A stretch of 64,000 nt of DNA. Origin: Taenia hydatigena (taxonomy: Eukaryota > Platyhelminthes > Cestoda > Cyclophyllidea > Taeniidae). The position numbers and the translations under genes were made by a program. The notes under the pieces are model-generated. The model worked only from the letters and a program-made list of their open reading frames with translations, did not search any database and was not told the origin of the DNA. This document shows positions 1 to 11,960 of this stretch, in pieces (position 1 is the stretch's first letter; each line of letters begins with the position of its first letter). The DNA is taken from assembly GCA_036345935.2 (NCBI GenBank), contig JADWOT020001577.1, positions 1,278,804 through 1,342,803 on the forward strand, read 5' to 3'.

Positions 1-3000
1 TTTAAGCGGTTCTTCTCATTTTAAAGTTGAATTCCCTCCCAGCCACTTCAAAAGTTATGCAAGAATGATAACTGTGTTTATGTATTCAGAATCTCTTTTG
101 TCATCTCTAGCCTTTGTTTGGGTAAAGGCGGTGCCACCATGATGGCACAACGTCGTGATGATCGCTTTATGAAGCTGTCCCAAATGGCACTACTTGATTC
201 TCTAATTTATGTTAGGCACTTTTTAGCGCACACGCATGCAGCCATCTCTGATGCAATCAAGCACATACAAACCTAAAACTACATAGATACTCAGCGATAC
301 AGCTCAGATATCTTTCTGCTAAGGAGAAGCAACTGTTCGTAGCCGTTATATCCACTAAAAATAAAGAGCGTTGCTGCTGGTTTGGCTCTAGCCGTTAGAG
401 TGTAGAAATCCCTTTCCATTGTTTAAAAAGCGAATTTATGTCAACAATGAATGGAATTTCGCTTGGGTCTAACGCACAATGGTCAAGCCTGGTATGTTGA
501 GCTTTGCCATGGCATGTGTCTCATCCACCTCCAACCATCATTATTGCACTCCAACCGAATTTTAAGCTGCCCCATCTAACACCTACATGTTTTCCTATTT
601 CTGATGGCTTATTTTTCTGAGTCTACTTCCATTTCCTTTTCTTGTACACCCAGATCGTTCATTTTGCATTGCAGCACCCACAGACTGTTTTTTCACTAAC
701 AAATTTTTTAATTCTGCTGCCGACATTCCATTTGGCATGTGGAAGCCGCCACCCTTACGCACTCAGTCTAATTCCACACGTGCAAAAAAGTTGTTCGGAC
801 CAACCTTTTAATGCGTGCTTCCCTTCATTCTTATTTTGGGTCAACGAACATTGGAGGTCAATTCATGACTGTGCGCGTGGTTTTGTTCCCCATCACTTCT
901 CACAGCTGGTGTGTCGTCAACGCAACGACACGAAGTGGTCACACATCACTGCTGCTCTTTTCATTGCTTTACCTAGGCTTACCCATCAAGACCAAAGTTG
1001 TAACACTCAGAGATACATAAACGAAGTTAGGACCAGTTCAAAATTCATTTATGCAAATTAGTGCTAATTGTCGTTTTGTGTTTCAATTCAAGACGAGAAC
1101 AAGCATGTGCGACCAGATCACTTTCTTTCATTTACGGTGTGTTAATGCACAGATACCACCAAGAAAGCTGCTCGTTTGACAAGACACTGGTTGCGGCGAC
1201 ACCACCGGTTACCATGGTTTGGCGCTGATGCTCTGGACACTGGGGAGCAAGACTTTTGTGCGTCTTATTGCAGGCCAATTAGAAGAGACAATTTTGTCTA
1301 GAGTGGGGTGTTAACTAATTTGCTTGGCCGGGGAGTCAATGTCAACACCAGTCGTGTATTTTAGCGCAAAAGCCTTGCCTGCATTTGTGAGATAAAATAA
1401 TTTCAATAAGCTGGTGGATGCTAGTGTGTTTGCTACTGATTATTAAAATAAATACCACAGACAATACGACTTTTGGCAAGTGGATTAATGAATCATTGTA
1501 GATACGTAAGCAGATCTTTGTATATCTTAGTGTGGCTAGACATCATGTTCCTGACTATTGCGGAATTTTCTGCTTAAACTTAATGTAACTATTTTGAGCT
1601 ATGTTGATCTTTTCGTCTTAGCCGATTTCCTTTTCTCGTGCATCCAAGCAGTCTATTTTACACTGCAGCTCCCTAAAGCTGCCATTCTCTCTTATCATTT
1701 GAATTCCATAATCACGTACACTCAGGCTGATTCCGCATGGAGAGAAAAAAGTTATCCTGGCCAAACCGCTGATATGTGCGCCCATCCTACCCTTTGTTGG
1801 GGTCAACGCACATGGGGGTCAAGTCGCGAGTTCGCACGTGGCTTTGCCCACCATCACCTCCCCCACTCAGTATGTTGTCCATGTTACGCTTAAAGCATTA
1901 CTCACTCCTCCTCACCATGCCTTGTGCCAGATATTCATACATCAGGCCACTGAATCAATGCGATTACCATGTCATATGAACCACAAGAATGAAGAGCTTT
2001 TATCACCCATAACTTGTTTCGCTTTCCATCGTCTACCATCGCATACTGTTTAATCCAAAGAGATCTAACTCCCGTTTTGTGCAAATTCTTACAATCGTGC
2101 TGCAGACAACGAATGCTTGACGGGAAAGTAAAAAGTGCGCAAGACTGATATAGTCTCAAATATTCTAATTAAACAGTGACGACTTCCACACAAAACTCAC
2201 CAATGTCCGCTAGCAAGTGCTTCACACAGAAGTGAGGGACAACTTAACAATTATGCTTTTAGTTCTTTGCCCGAGCCCTCTTACCCAAATTAAATTCTTG
2301 ATAACCAGAAACGACAAAATGAATTTGGAGTGAGTTCAGGGACAATTGAAACAAATCAGTACTCATTTGTCTCCTATATTCATATTTTAGCCGAGAAGGG
2401 CTTAGGAGTTCGTTTTTCTGTCTCTTGAGTACTTACAACGCGCAGGTATCATCAAGGGAGTTGCGGTTACTGAGGGCAATGACTTTTGCGCATCATTTCG
2501 AGGGCTAATTAACGGAAACAATTTTACCCAAGGTAGTACGCAAACAAATGAGATTGGCTGAGGAATCAGTGCCAGCGCCAGTCGTCATTTTGGCGGTGGG
2601 CACTTGATTGCATCTGTGAGATGAACCGATTTAAACTACTTCGCATTTGCCAGTATGCTTGATGCAAATTATAATATGGAAACCGTGGAAGGTGATAGGA
2701 CTTTGAGTAAGTAGATTAACAAGGTTTCGTAGGCATCCAAGTAAGCCATTGCACACCTTGGCATATCGATGCAGAAGACTATCAATTTCACAAAACTCCC
2801 TCAACTGCCCGAATCAGCTCAACTCTGAGGTCTCTTCCTTCGCAGTGCAATTATGAGTGGCTGCGGCTGCGGCCGCAGCTGCCCTACTGTGCTTTAGAGA
2901 GCACCACAACTGACGCACTCTAAAAATGGGGATGAACTTATTTGGCTAAGCCAAAGAGAGGAAATTTAGATGCACCGCCAAGCTCACTGGGGCACCAACA

Positions 3001-4760
3001 ATTGTTGCAACACATTAAACTTATTAAGTTAGTTACCACTTCGGAAAGTAGTGCGGAGGGTGGAACTGGAAAAGGCGACACCAACAACCTGCGATTTTCA
3101 CAAAAATACTGTAGCTTGTCCACGAACTGCGGCACCTTGTTGGACAGATAAACAACTCGAACAATGCGAATAGCGTCTCCATACATGGGAAATGGAAGTG
3201 AAGCTGTTGGCTGAGTGCAGCAGGATCCAAGTAGGTAAGGCGTCAGGAGTATGCAAGGAAAGGGACTAAGTCGATTGGCGTTGTGCGTGACATTAGAGGA
3301 GTCAAATATAAAACAAGTTGCACCTCTATATCCTTAGTTTGCGGAGAAGGAGTGTCTAAGCTTTCACCTCATGGTACCCCAAGGTTAGTGGATGCGATTC
3401 GGCGTAATTTGGGTCCAGGTTTTGTCTCATGCGACTGCGCGGAGAGATAGCACGACATCTAGGACGAGGCGAGTTTCGCCACCGCACCATTAGAGATTTT
3501 TAATTCGATGGCAAGAAGAACTAGCAAATTTGTCTCCTGCTTGCTTGAAGGTGGCAATAATTAACTTTGCAATTGTCGAGTGCGCAGGAGTGATAACGAT
3601 GATATTGGACTGGTGGTTGCCAATCTTTGATGGAATACACACACATACTGTTCACCATGACCACCCATAATCCCTTTTTGTCGATGTCCAGGATTTTTGA
3701 GACCGCATAATTGCGTAGAAATGGCAGAAGAAAGGACGCCTAAATACCTTGAGTAGTGCAGGTCTACGGTGTGGCCACCTAATACTTTACCACCGAATCA
3801 AACTTTGCTATTGTTGCTTCAAACCAATGGCTTTTTATTCATTGTAATCTTCAATTTACTCTTTTGACCGGGGTCAGAATATGTTGACCCCAATGAATCC
3901 TTGAAAGTGAGCGTTGTTGGGGTGTGAAGCAGCTACGTTTTCAAGCCTAAAAATCGATTTCCATCTAATTCCCATTTCATTAATTTACTCATGTATGCAC
4001 TCAATTCCTCAAACATTTTTTATCCTTCCTGATGTAGCTTACGATAGTAGCCGAACTTTGTCAATTTTGTACGGTTGATCACACCATGAAATTGTAAATG
4101 TATACTCATCCGTCATGATTTTTTTCCTCCAAGTCAGATATTGCAGCCGAACTGAATAAAATGACTGCTGTGGGCAAATTGTGGTTCGGAGCAATGTAAC
4201 TCAACAGTCTCGATGGTGTCGAAGGCTTTGCAGCAGGCGAGTGTGTGAAAATCAGGCGGTGACTAGGCTTGACCGAGAGTAGTAATAGTTGCCAGCGAAT
4301 CTAAGTCGAACCATTTTCTGAGTGTTACGCCGTAGGCGGCACTGCGGAGCACTAGCTTCTGCACCTAATAACCGCCAGAGTGCTAACCATATGATTCTAC
4401 TTCACATCACGCTCACCACTTCATCCGCCTCTCTGCCTTCCTGATTAGCAATTTTAAACACTACGACCTGAAATTTATTGAGCAGAATATTAAGCGTTGT
4501 TCGAGTGCATTGGATTGTTAAGGCAGACATAAGCAAGAAACTGGCTGGGCAAAAGTAAATACTATATACTGCTAATGATATAAGCGACTGAGAGTGACCG
4601 TAATGTTCCTTCTTCAGGATCCACACCTCCACGCGTGCAGGTGAAGCATATCTTGTTAGCGTTCATTGACGAACTCTCGCCTTCAGCGCGGATTTAAAGG
4701 CGCATACATTACACACCATATATGCATATATGTTGCCCTACCACGATGGCCACTTTGACT
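1..4760 (+). repeat. Segmental duplication block A, copy 1
   Basis: This stretch is colinear with 29089-35790. For example 898-1010 matches 29938-30050 almost base for base, 2180-2270 matches 31245-31335, 2938-3150 matches 33208-33420, and 4640-4690 matches 35656-35710. Copy 2 is longer because it carries two extra segments. The left end of the block is cut by the window edge. Open frames inside are short, differ between the copies and show no recognisable domain, so I call no gene here. Confidence 0.85.
490..2760 (+). repeat. Two diverged tandem copies of a ~1.0-1.2 kb repeat unit (R)
   Basis: Within block A, 490-1510 aligns with 1560-2760. Matching landmarks are the stretch around 655-680 with 1650-1675 (ending in cattgcagc / cactgcagc), 830-920 with 1795-1880 (both carry GGGTCAACG followed by GAGTT- or CATTGG-type sequence and a shared tail), and 1138-1400 with 2440-2610. 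Identity is moderate, so this tandem duplication is older than the block A duplication. Further R pieces occur at 29560-33010, 52880-53110 and, inverted, at 10850-11060. No coding function is apparent. Confidence 0.6.
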
Positions 4761-6929
4761 TAAGGGGGCACGTAGTGCGCTAGAATCGAGAGCATTCTAT
4801 CCGGTTGACAAATTCAAAGCAGATTTTGCATAAAATGGCGATACTAGTGCCAGTAAGAGCCGTGATGCACTAGTGCGACAGTTGTTGCAAATTCATACGG
4901 TAAAGTAACGCTGTAATTATAGTCACACGCGCATCGCTGGAAAGGGTTAGCACTCTGAGGCTTCCAACGCCCATCAAAATGAATGCTATTACCAAGCTAC
5001 CTCGTTTGCCTTTGGCTATATTTTAGGCATGAAGCCAACTTTAGCCATCCCTACAACTTCGACAATCGCCAATGGAGATTTTCGACCTAAATTTTGGGTG
5101 TAAGAGAGCAACCACTTTTCATACTACCTGTCTGCGCGAGGGGATTACAGCATGCACAAACGAAGATTCAAGTTATGCCATCTCATCGGAAAAATAGAGT
5201 TTAATTCACGTCATCGCCCTCCAATGAACAAAACAATTACTGCAATCAAAGTCACACTGCTTGGATTTGTTAACACGCATCTATTGCACAAAGTGAATCG
5301 AGAAGTTAGATGTTAGAAGACCATAAGGCAGCAGGGTGCAAGATAGTTTTTAGAAGACGAAAGGAATCGTGATAAGAGGATAAGAGTAGAGAATGGCTGG
5401 AATAGGAATACCGACATGGCTCAAGGTTCATGTTGTCCACGGATGTAAAAATCCATTTCAATAGCGAAATCAACCGATTTGGTTTCGCATCTCTCATTTT
5501 GGACAGCGGTCGTTTGTTAGGGTTGCCATTCATTCCATGAGATCTGTTTGACATTATTAGGCTGTTGCTGATTCAGACGTGGTGGTTGGCAAAATTATTG
5601 TGATGATTGCAGCCAATGGTTACTTGCTGCTGCAGTTGCCGCGGCTTGACAGCAGCACAGGTGTAAATTTCGTTGAGCTGACGTTGATGGATGTGCACAT
5701 GTTAAATGCAGCTCTTGCGGAAGCAGTCCAATTATAAAGCTGGTGTCGAATCGCGAGATCCGTGCGCATGCCACGTCGGGGCACCGGTTCACCCCAATGG
5801 TTTCTCCTACTGTCTCAAACTGTTGCGGTGTGTCGATTGTCCAATTGTGTTTCGATAAAGTTACGAAACAAAAGGTGAACTTGAATTATGAAGACGAAAT
5901 TTCTCCTCGGAGCATGTTAAGGCATTCAGTCAGTCCACATAGTAACGTCTGCTTGCGTAAGCAGGCGGTGAATGAACATCATGTTCAACCCTCAACAGCA
6001 CACCTGATTATATTTCGGTCATTGGCGCCAAATGTGTAATCACATTTAGGGGCGAGCATCTTACTTAGAAGAAATTCTCAGAGCACGAAACGGACCTAAG
6101 CCACAAAAAAAACCTAAGCAAGTTTCGCAATTTTTGCAACATGTTGTTTAATCGCAAAATGCAGTGAGACACATTGCCGCATCTTCTTCTATAAACGACT
6201 TTTAAAGTAAACTGCTGCCTTGTCTTTGGCATTTGACTGCGGTGATGAGAAGAAACAGACTGGTTTCTGTCAGTTAATTGAGTCAACACAAGGTGTAAAT
6301 ACCGCTTGAATTAACACGATCATTGAAAGAGAATGCGTGATCAAAAATGCTTAAGGTCCGGATCGATCAAAGTGCCTTTATTAAGAAGAGCAGCTACCTC
6401 AGGCAACATGTTTTAGCCAAAGCCTCATCTCTAATGAGTAGGCCCAAGATTTCGAGAACGTTCGCCTGAATTGTGGCCAATAATGTTCACTTTGCCGTGA
6501 AATGATGCTTCAAAGAAAAGTCTTTGCAGTTCACTGCAACTCTATTTACTCTCAGGCTTACAGATCCTGTGATAACCTAAAGAATGAAAATATGCCCTCC
6601 TCTACCTCTATTTGTCGAGTCCTTATTGTCTCACGACGAGGGACTCTACTACCTGTCCCTTCTAAACTCGCACTCTTTAATGCAGTCATGCAGGTCTGAC
6701 ACAATGCACACTCGCGCATGCTCGGACACGGGGCAAGTGATATAATTTTAAAGGACTCGGTGCTAAAGTGTTGATCTTAATGCACTCGGCAGAGCCAATT
6801 CAATTGTCCTCCCTTTCTACCTTCCTGTAAGTGTAGCATTAGAAGCTGGTGTAGTGAGTTCTAACCAAACCTTTGTCCTAATCAGCAGCGTCTCCTCTAC
6901 AGACGAAGAAACGCAAATTGTAAACATGT
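4761..6929. other. No gene recognised
   Basis: Only short open frames (under about 100 codons) are present on either strand. None shows a domain, a convincing ATG context with splice sites, or a clear second copy elsewhere in the window. Confidence 0.5.
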
Positions 6930-8580
6930 GGAGCCCTTGTCTTGATGAAAAGCCAACCAATCGGAAAGAAAAGAGATTGAATTAAATAGTGCCAGGTGTT
7001 GGAGCATTTCTATAGCGGTTTTGAAAGCAGGTTCCCTCTTCTTGTTGTTAGAGCCATTAGCCTTAGGAAAGCGTGCGAGTTATCTGAATGACCTACATCT
7101 GGTAGAAGAACCATTAATATCAATTCGTTTTGCAGAGCGACAGGATTAACACACGAGCTGTGGACTAGAATCTGAGAGCCGAAATATCAGGAAAGCAGTG
7201 CAGTAGTGTTACATTATAAAGAGAGCATCGTACAGCCGCATCACCTAAACTTTTGCTAGAATTTCTGACAATTTTTAGGAAACAGAGCTTTTAACAATGC
7301 ATAGAAATGGGCCACACCTGAAGCGCATAAGAGGTTCCAGTGAGCACAGCAACGCAGCTACTTCAGCATCACAAAAGGGCAAAACGATATAACCAGCTGC
7401 GATACGGCTGGCAGAGTGAACACGACAAGATGGTCAAAAGGGACATGTTCATCCCTCACGCGGACGCATGACTACACATCACCACTCAAGGCCAGTTATC
7501 GCACTCCTTCACAGACGCTAAAGCATCAAGCTGTCACAGTGATATGCTGACGGGATTACACCATGTTCCAGTATCTGTACATGCTTGATAGGAAGGACTC
7601 GTCCTCTCGCGCATCGAATGCGCTTATCTTGCACATGCTTGACAAGGTGCACTTATGCATGCGAGTATGGTGAAAAGTATTGAGTGTGAGTAGCTACTTG
7701 TGTGCCTATAAGTAGGGAGACAACGGAATTCAGTTCTCATGGATCAGCTCACGCCATCCTATCAACACGAAGGCAGCCTCATCATTAGAGGCAGCAAAAA
7801 AGGAAGAAATCTGCAGCACTGAATGTGCTATTTAGTGTTTAAAATTTAAGGGGTATAAGGGATTCCTGGAAACATTAGCATAGAACCACTAGAATGCTAG
7901 ATACTTCCAGTAGTTGAAATGCAGTAGCATTTTAATGTTTAAAATAACGATTAGTAGTGCTGAATGCAATTCCCACAGAAAAGACTTTTCCTTCGGGATC
8001 TTACATTGGCATTGGACGCGCAGATCATTCGTTTCGAGGAAGGATTAAGAAAGGTGGATTGGGGTCAAATGCGCTAGCTGAGAGTCTCATGATAGGAAGC
8101 CGCATCACCGCATCCACTGCCTTCGGTGCAGTCAGTCACAACAGACTAATAGATAAAGCCGGTTTCACTTTGCTAAATTTGCAGCATTACGGTGGTTGCA
8201 TTTCGCGAAATGCCTGTAGAATAAGGGTGTTGCTCCGAGCCTAATGACCACTACTACTTTTCTGCTCAACTGTCAAGTTGAGCACTGATATTGGCTGCAC
8301 TGATTCACCTGCTTTTATTAGCGATGCAAAAGCATGCCTAATGAGACATTCATTGGTGGCAAATGATGGCAAGCATTGCAAAGATCCATGAAGGCTTTTA
8401 CTGACACGCAGTCGTAGACGTGCACCAGACTCGTGGATAGGTGGTCAGCCATGAGAATGCAGATGCGTGAAACTTGTTGCAACTCATGCTAAACAGATAA
8501 GATCAGCAGGCCATAATTGCACTTGCACGGCGGCTGATTCGCCCTATCCACCTCCCAACGAGATCAATTGGTCCTAACCA
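6930..8580 (+). repeat. Duplicated block C, copy 1
   Basis: It aligns with 43240-44985. The clearest match is 7380-7560 with 43676-43855, which share the run ggccagttatcgcactcc and its surroundings. Weaker matches are 8200-8330 with 44640-44760 and 8440-8570 with 44860-44980. The block ends about 350 bases upstream of the intact zinc-finger gene. The open frame at 7957-8244 (95 codons) lies here, but its counterpart at 44.4-44.6 kb is not preserved as an open frame, so I do not call it a gene. Confidence 0.7.
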
Positions 8581-8966
8581 TTGTTCGGATTAACAAATCC
8601 CAATTACTCACCATCTACCAATGGGTCGTCGAAGGTCAAACCAATAAGATTCCAGTTCACGATGCATAAGCTCTGACAATGCCTCAATGCTCGTCAGTTG
8701 ACACCTGTTCGACCATGCAAAACTGTAAGGCGCTTTCTAACTTGTACTCCATTAGCAGTTTTGTCGGTTTTATTTGACGTAAAGCAAGCATGACCCAATA
8801 AATAAATTGCAAATACTTGGATGTTCTCATGCATCTATACAGAAATTCTTCCATTTATTATAGACTTTTCTAAAAAAAGCGTTCTAGACCTGTCATCTAC
8901 TGCCAAAATCTCCCCAAGTTGCCGTGTTCTAATTTAAATGACAGAAATATTTGCAATCACAAGCCG

Positions 8967-10019
8967 ATGCTCTTATCACCGTCAATGGCAGCAGCAGTAA
9001 ACTTCCCTAGCATTTCTCCCACTACCATGATACATGACCCCAACTCATCGACATTATCACAGCTTAGATGCACGTCCAATATACAGATTCTCGAGAAAGA
9101 ATGTTCTGCACATCCTATCTCTCAATCCGCATCCACACCATCCCTTTCTTCAGTTAGTCAAGTGGGAGCGTTCCCACAGCCCTTTGCTCCACCCTTCTGT
9201 TTTGGCTCTTCTCCAGCTCTTCACTTTCCACACTACTCTCTTCCATTACTGCCCGGAGAAGTTTGTCTGCGGACCTCTTGTTGTCTTTCTTTGTATCACT
9301 ATCTGCTCTCCAAAATTTTGGTTAACACGATTATAGAATTACTAACCAGAAGTGCTACCGATTCTACTGATATTGCTGCCAATTTCCAGACTAGCGAAAT
9401 CCCTATGCATACCAATATTAATGCGGCCAACAACAACAAGGACGACAATAGCTTCGCCCCTTCCACAATCTCCAATGAGGTGGATTGTGAGGGCGTGAAT
9501 GAAGAAGAGCGACCGAGATGGGAATGCGAGGAGTGTGGAAAGACGTGCGATGTCGCTGCCTCTCTGCAAACACATAGGCGGATTCACTCGCTTTCATGGA
9601 AATGTCGCATATGTGGCAAGGCGTTCAAGCGCAAGTGGTCTCTTCAGGTACACGAGCGCACACACACGGACGAGAAGCTCTCCGTCTGTCCCACCTGCCA
9701 ACGCGCCTTCGCTGATGGCTCGAATCTGCGAGCCCATGTGCAAGCACATATGGAGGTGAAGCGCTGGCGCTGTTCCCAATGCACTGCATCATTTGCTCGA
9801 CACTGCTCCCTTAAGCGACACCTCGTAAAGTGTCCATTCGCTACTCTTGCAACAGCTGTTGTTACAAGTGAAAACTCTGCAACACGCCCAGTCAATACGA
9901 CATGCGACGGTGACATCATCGACCAGGCTACTCCAAGATTTCGTGTCGCATTTATAATAGCAATGTTTTGGAAAATAAATGCATGCACTCACTGCAGAGT
10001 CTCTCTTTTAACATTGTGA
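8967..10019 (+). CDS. Snail/Scratch-like C2H2 zinc-finger transcription factor (350 aa)
   Basis: This is a probable nuclear DNA-binding repressor of the Snail/Scratch superfamily. The frame is open from 8874; the first in-frame ATG is 8967, giving 350 residues. Four fingers lie at 9525-9833 (residues 187-289): C187/C190/H203/H207, C213/C216/H229/H233, C241/C244/H257/H261 and C269/C272/H285/C289. The last is C2HC, as in Snail proteins. Other Snail hallmarks are the short finger 1-2 linker (HSLSWKC, compare HTLPCKC in the family) and [12 protein letters not shown] in finger 3. Residues 1-170 are Ser/Pro/Thr-rich, with a box CCLSLYHYLLSK that recurs in two broken paralogues. An acidic stretch (residues 171-182) precedes the fingers. 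No SNAG start (MPRSF-type) is seen, so an upstream exon is possible; AG acceptors lie at 8861-8862 and 8886-8887. Oddities are the finger 2-3 linker TDEKL in place of TGEKP, and a C-terminal tail of about 28 residues past the point where paralogues stop. Confidence 0.8.
   Translation: MLLSPSMAAAVNFPSISPTTMIHDPNSSTLSQLRCTSNIQILEKECSAHPISQSASTPSLSSVSQVGAFPQPFAPPFCFGSSPALHFPHYSLPLLPGEVCLRTSCCLSLYHYLLSKILVNTIIELLTRSATDSTDIAANFQTSEIPMHTNINAANNNKDDNSFAPSTISNEVDCEGVNEEERPRWECEECGKTCDVAASLQTHRRIHSLSWKCRICGKAFKRKWSLQVHERTHTDEKLSVCPTCQRAFADGSNLRAHVQAHMEVKRWRCSQCTASFARHCSLKRHLVKCPFATLATAVVTSENSATRPVNTTCDGDIIDQATPRFRVAFIIAMFWKINACTHCRVSLLTL
9974..9979 (+). other. Poly(A) signal AATAAA inside the 3' end of the zinc-finger frame
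   Basis: AATAAA followed by tgcatgcactcactgcag sits 38 bases before the TGA at 10017-10019. It is at the same place as AATAAA 28367-28372 in the pseudogene copy and a decayed version (gtaaatgcatgcac) near 51525. In the relatives the signal lies in the 3' UTR, because they stop earlier. Here read-through of the old stop has placed it in the coding frame. Confidence 0.55.
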
Positions 10020-10039
10020 TCAATTAACAGCCAGCTATC

Positions 10040-10045
10040 AATAAA
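10040..10045 (+). other. Second candidate poly(A) signal AATAAA
   Basis: It lies 21 bases past the TGA of the zinc-finger gene and is the more plausible signal if the full 350-residue frame is translated. No downstream element was assessed. Confidence 0.4.
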
Positions 10046-10849
10046 GTCGCGAAGCGTGCGATGGGACGAAGTGGCTTTTACCGTTGTGAATTCGATTTGA
10101 TCAAATTTGTTCCTATTCTTGCTTAGAGTCAGGTCACCTATGGTTGGGTTTGCGTATCATGACCGGTGCCTCGAGTGTAGTAATGCATGGCCTATTTTAC
10201 CAGAACATTCACCTTCGAGATCTGGAGGAAGCAACTATCTAAATCGCATAGAATCATTTGCATGTAACCTTGCACTTTGCTTTTGCTACCGTCCCGGATT
10301 TTGTACAGTTCACATCGACAGAGCAGTGGTTCACTAATGATGTTGTAGATTGCTTGTATTAGTGCACTTTTACCTCTGCTACTTCACCTTACACTGGTCT
10401 CGTTGGGGCTACCTGCAGGAACCTGTGCCACAACAGGATTTTGGCCTCTTTAGCCTATAAAACTGATGGGGATCGACGACAGAACTGTTAATCGAATCAA
10501 CCTGAGTTGTGATTCACACAAGTTCTTAATTGCTCTGACTTATATACTGCAGCAATCGCACTGATACAGCAATCAGATGCAAGGAAATCTGGCATGGATG
10601 ACGGAGGAGTGGAGATAGTAACTGTTAGGATGTCACCACCTCGTGTTCCTACATAGATGGCATGCTAGTTGGGAGGAGTGTGGAGGAGCAAAACCACACG
10701 CAAAGCCATACCTCCACCTCATGCATGTCAACCCCAAGCCCATCAGCAGCTTGGTCAGGAAGACCTCGTCGAACGTGTACAATTGATTTGAGCGCGCGGT
10801 GGCAAGTTCTGCTTGGTGAAGGGAACATCCCCAATAGCATTCCTAACTT

Positions 10850-11060
10850 CCTAATGACAATTGCAATTGTTCGGGGCTGCAATGCAAATTCCACGGTCTG
10901 AATGAAGAAAATGGAAAGAATAACTACGATAACAAAAAGGAATTTGGTCTAAAATCGAAAAGTAAACGGACGACACATGCAGTGGCTTAAAAATTTGGGT
11001 AGGTAGAGATGGGAATGGTAGGTGGTGAATGGGATACATACCATGACACAACTTAGAAAT
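10850..11060 (-). repeat. Inverted fragment of repeat R
   Basis: Read on the minus strand, this segment aligns well with 52915-53100 (shared run ttagttattctttccatttt with one change, and gaccgt..gatttgcattgaagc-type sequence). More weakly it aligns with 520-700 in block A. It is in the opposite orientation to those copies. Confidence 0.65.
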
Positions 11061-11399
11061 CCATGCTATCCCTAATTTACACAGACTAGTGCGCGTTGGA
11101 GCTAATAGAAATTTTTTAGCTGTTATTATTAGACCGATATCGAAACGAAGGGAGTAAATACCTTCAATGCAGTGGTTAGAGGCAAATAACGCCAACATTT
11201 ATCCTAGGACATGGTAACGGCTATTTGACGTGGGCGTTCACGTGCTTAAGTGCAACAGCAGCGATCGCATATGATTCAAGGGAAGGCCCAAAGTGAGTCA
11301 ACTCAAAAGCATGGCTAGATCGTGCTACGACGTGCTTCAAGAATTAAGAATCACAAAGAGTGGGCAATTGGGGAATAGAGCAAGAAGAAACATAGAAGA

Positions 11400-11960
11400 A
11401 TGCGGGTGGCTGTGCAACTAGGAAGTGACGGTTTTAGTGCTAGTTTTGTAAAATTATGTGGTAGTCGTAGGAGTATTTCTTGCGCCTACTTCGACTCACT
11501 TTCTTTAAAGCGAAATATTTCACGAGCTTTACCCTTCGTCTAGCACTTGGGTAATTGCTGAGTTTCATGCATTTCTATAAGGACAAGGGAATCCATTCCG
11601 TCCCGCTTCAGAAAGAACCTTAATGTGCCATTGTTCACCCGCGCGGGTCCAAACATCGTTCAATACTCAAACGATCGCAAATGGCATTGCAGTGTAAAAC
11701 ATGCTGCCCCGTAAATTCAACCTTCAACCCCAACTTAGGATAAAATCATGCAGTTTCATTGAGTTACTTTCATTAAGGACAGTAAAACAACTGTGTCCAT
11801 GATGTAGCTTATTTCTCGAGCATTCTTTTGCGCAGTCTTCTCGTTGTCGTCCAATGTGCGTCTTTAGCTCATGAACTACAGTGTTTATTGAGATCGATTT
11901 AAGGCTTCATGCTTGGAGAGGACTCTATTTTGTGCCGCGAAGCGTCACATATCAATTTTA
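11400..11960 (+). repeat. Duplicated segment, partner of 63520-64000
   Basis: Both carry the order gagtatttc-tgcgcc, tctagcact-gggta, gctgagtt, ttcaatac/cccaatac and a cttatttct...cattctttt/cattgcccttt stretch at matching spacing. Identity is moderate. The partner runs off the right edge of the window, so the true extent is unknown. Confidence 0.6.

Noticed and set aside
8919..8966. Start of the zinc-finger protein at 8919 (MPCSNL..., resembling a SNAG start)
   Set aside because: The codon at 8919 is TTG, so the apparent methionine is not encoded. The likeness to MPRSF is therefore not evidence for a SNAG domain. The first ATG is 8967.
9342..9992. Minus-strand open frames of 60-114 codons under the zinc-finger gene
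   Set aside because: They are antisense shadows of a coding sequence with clear finger motifs; no independent motif is present.
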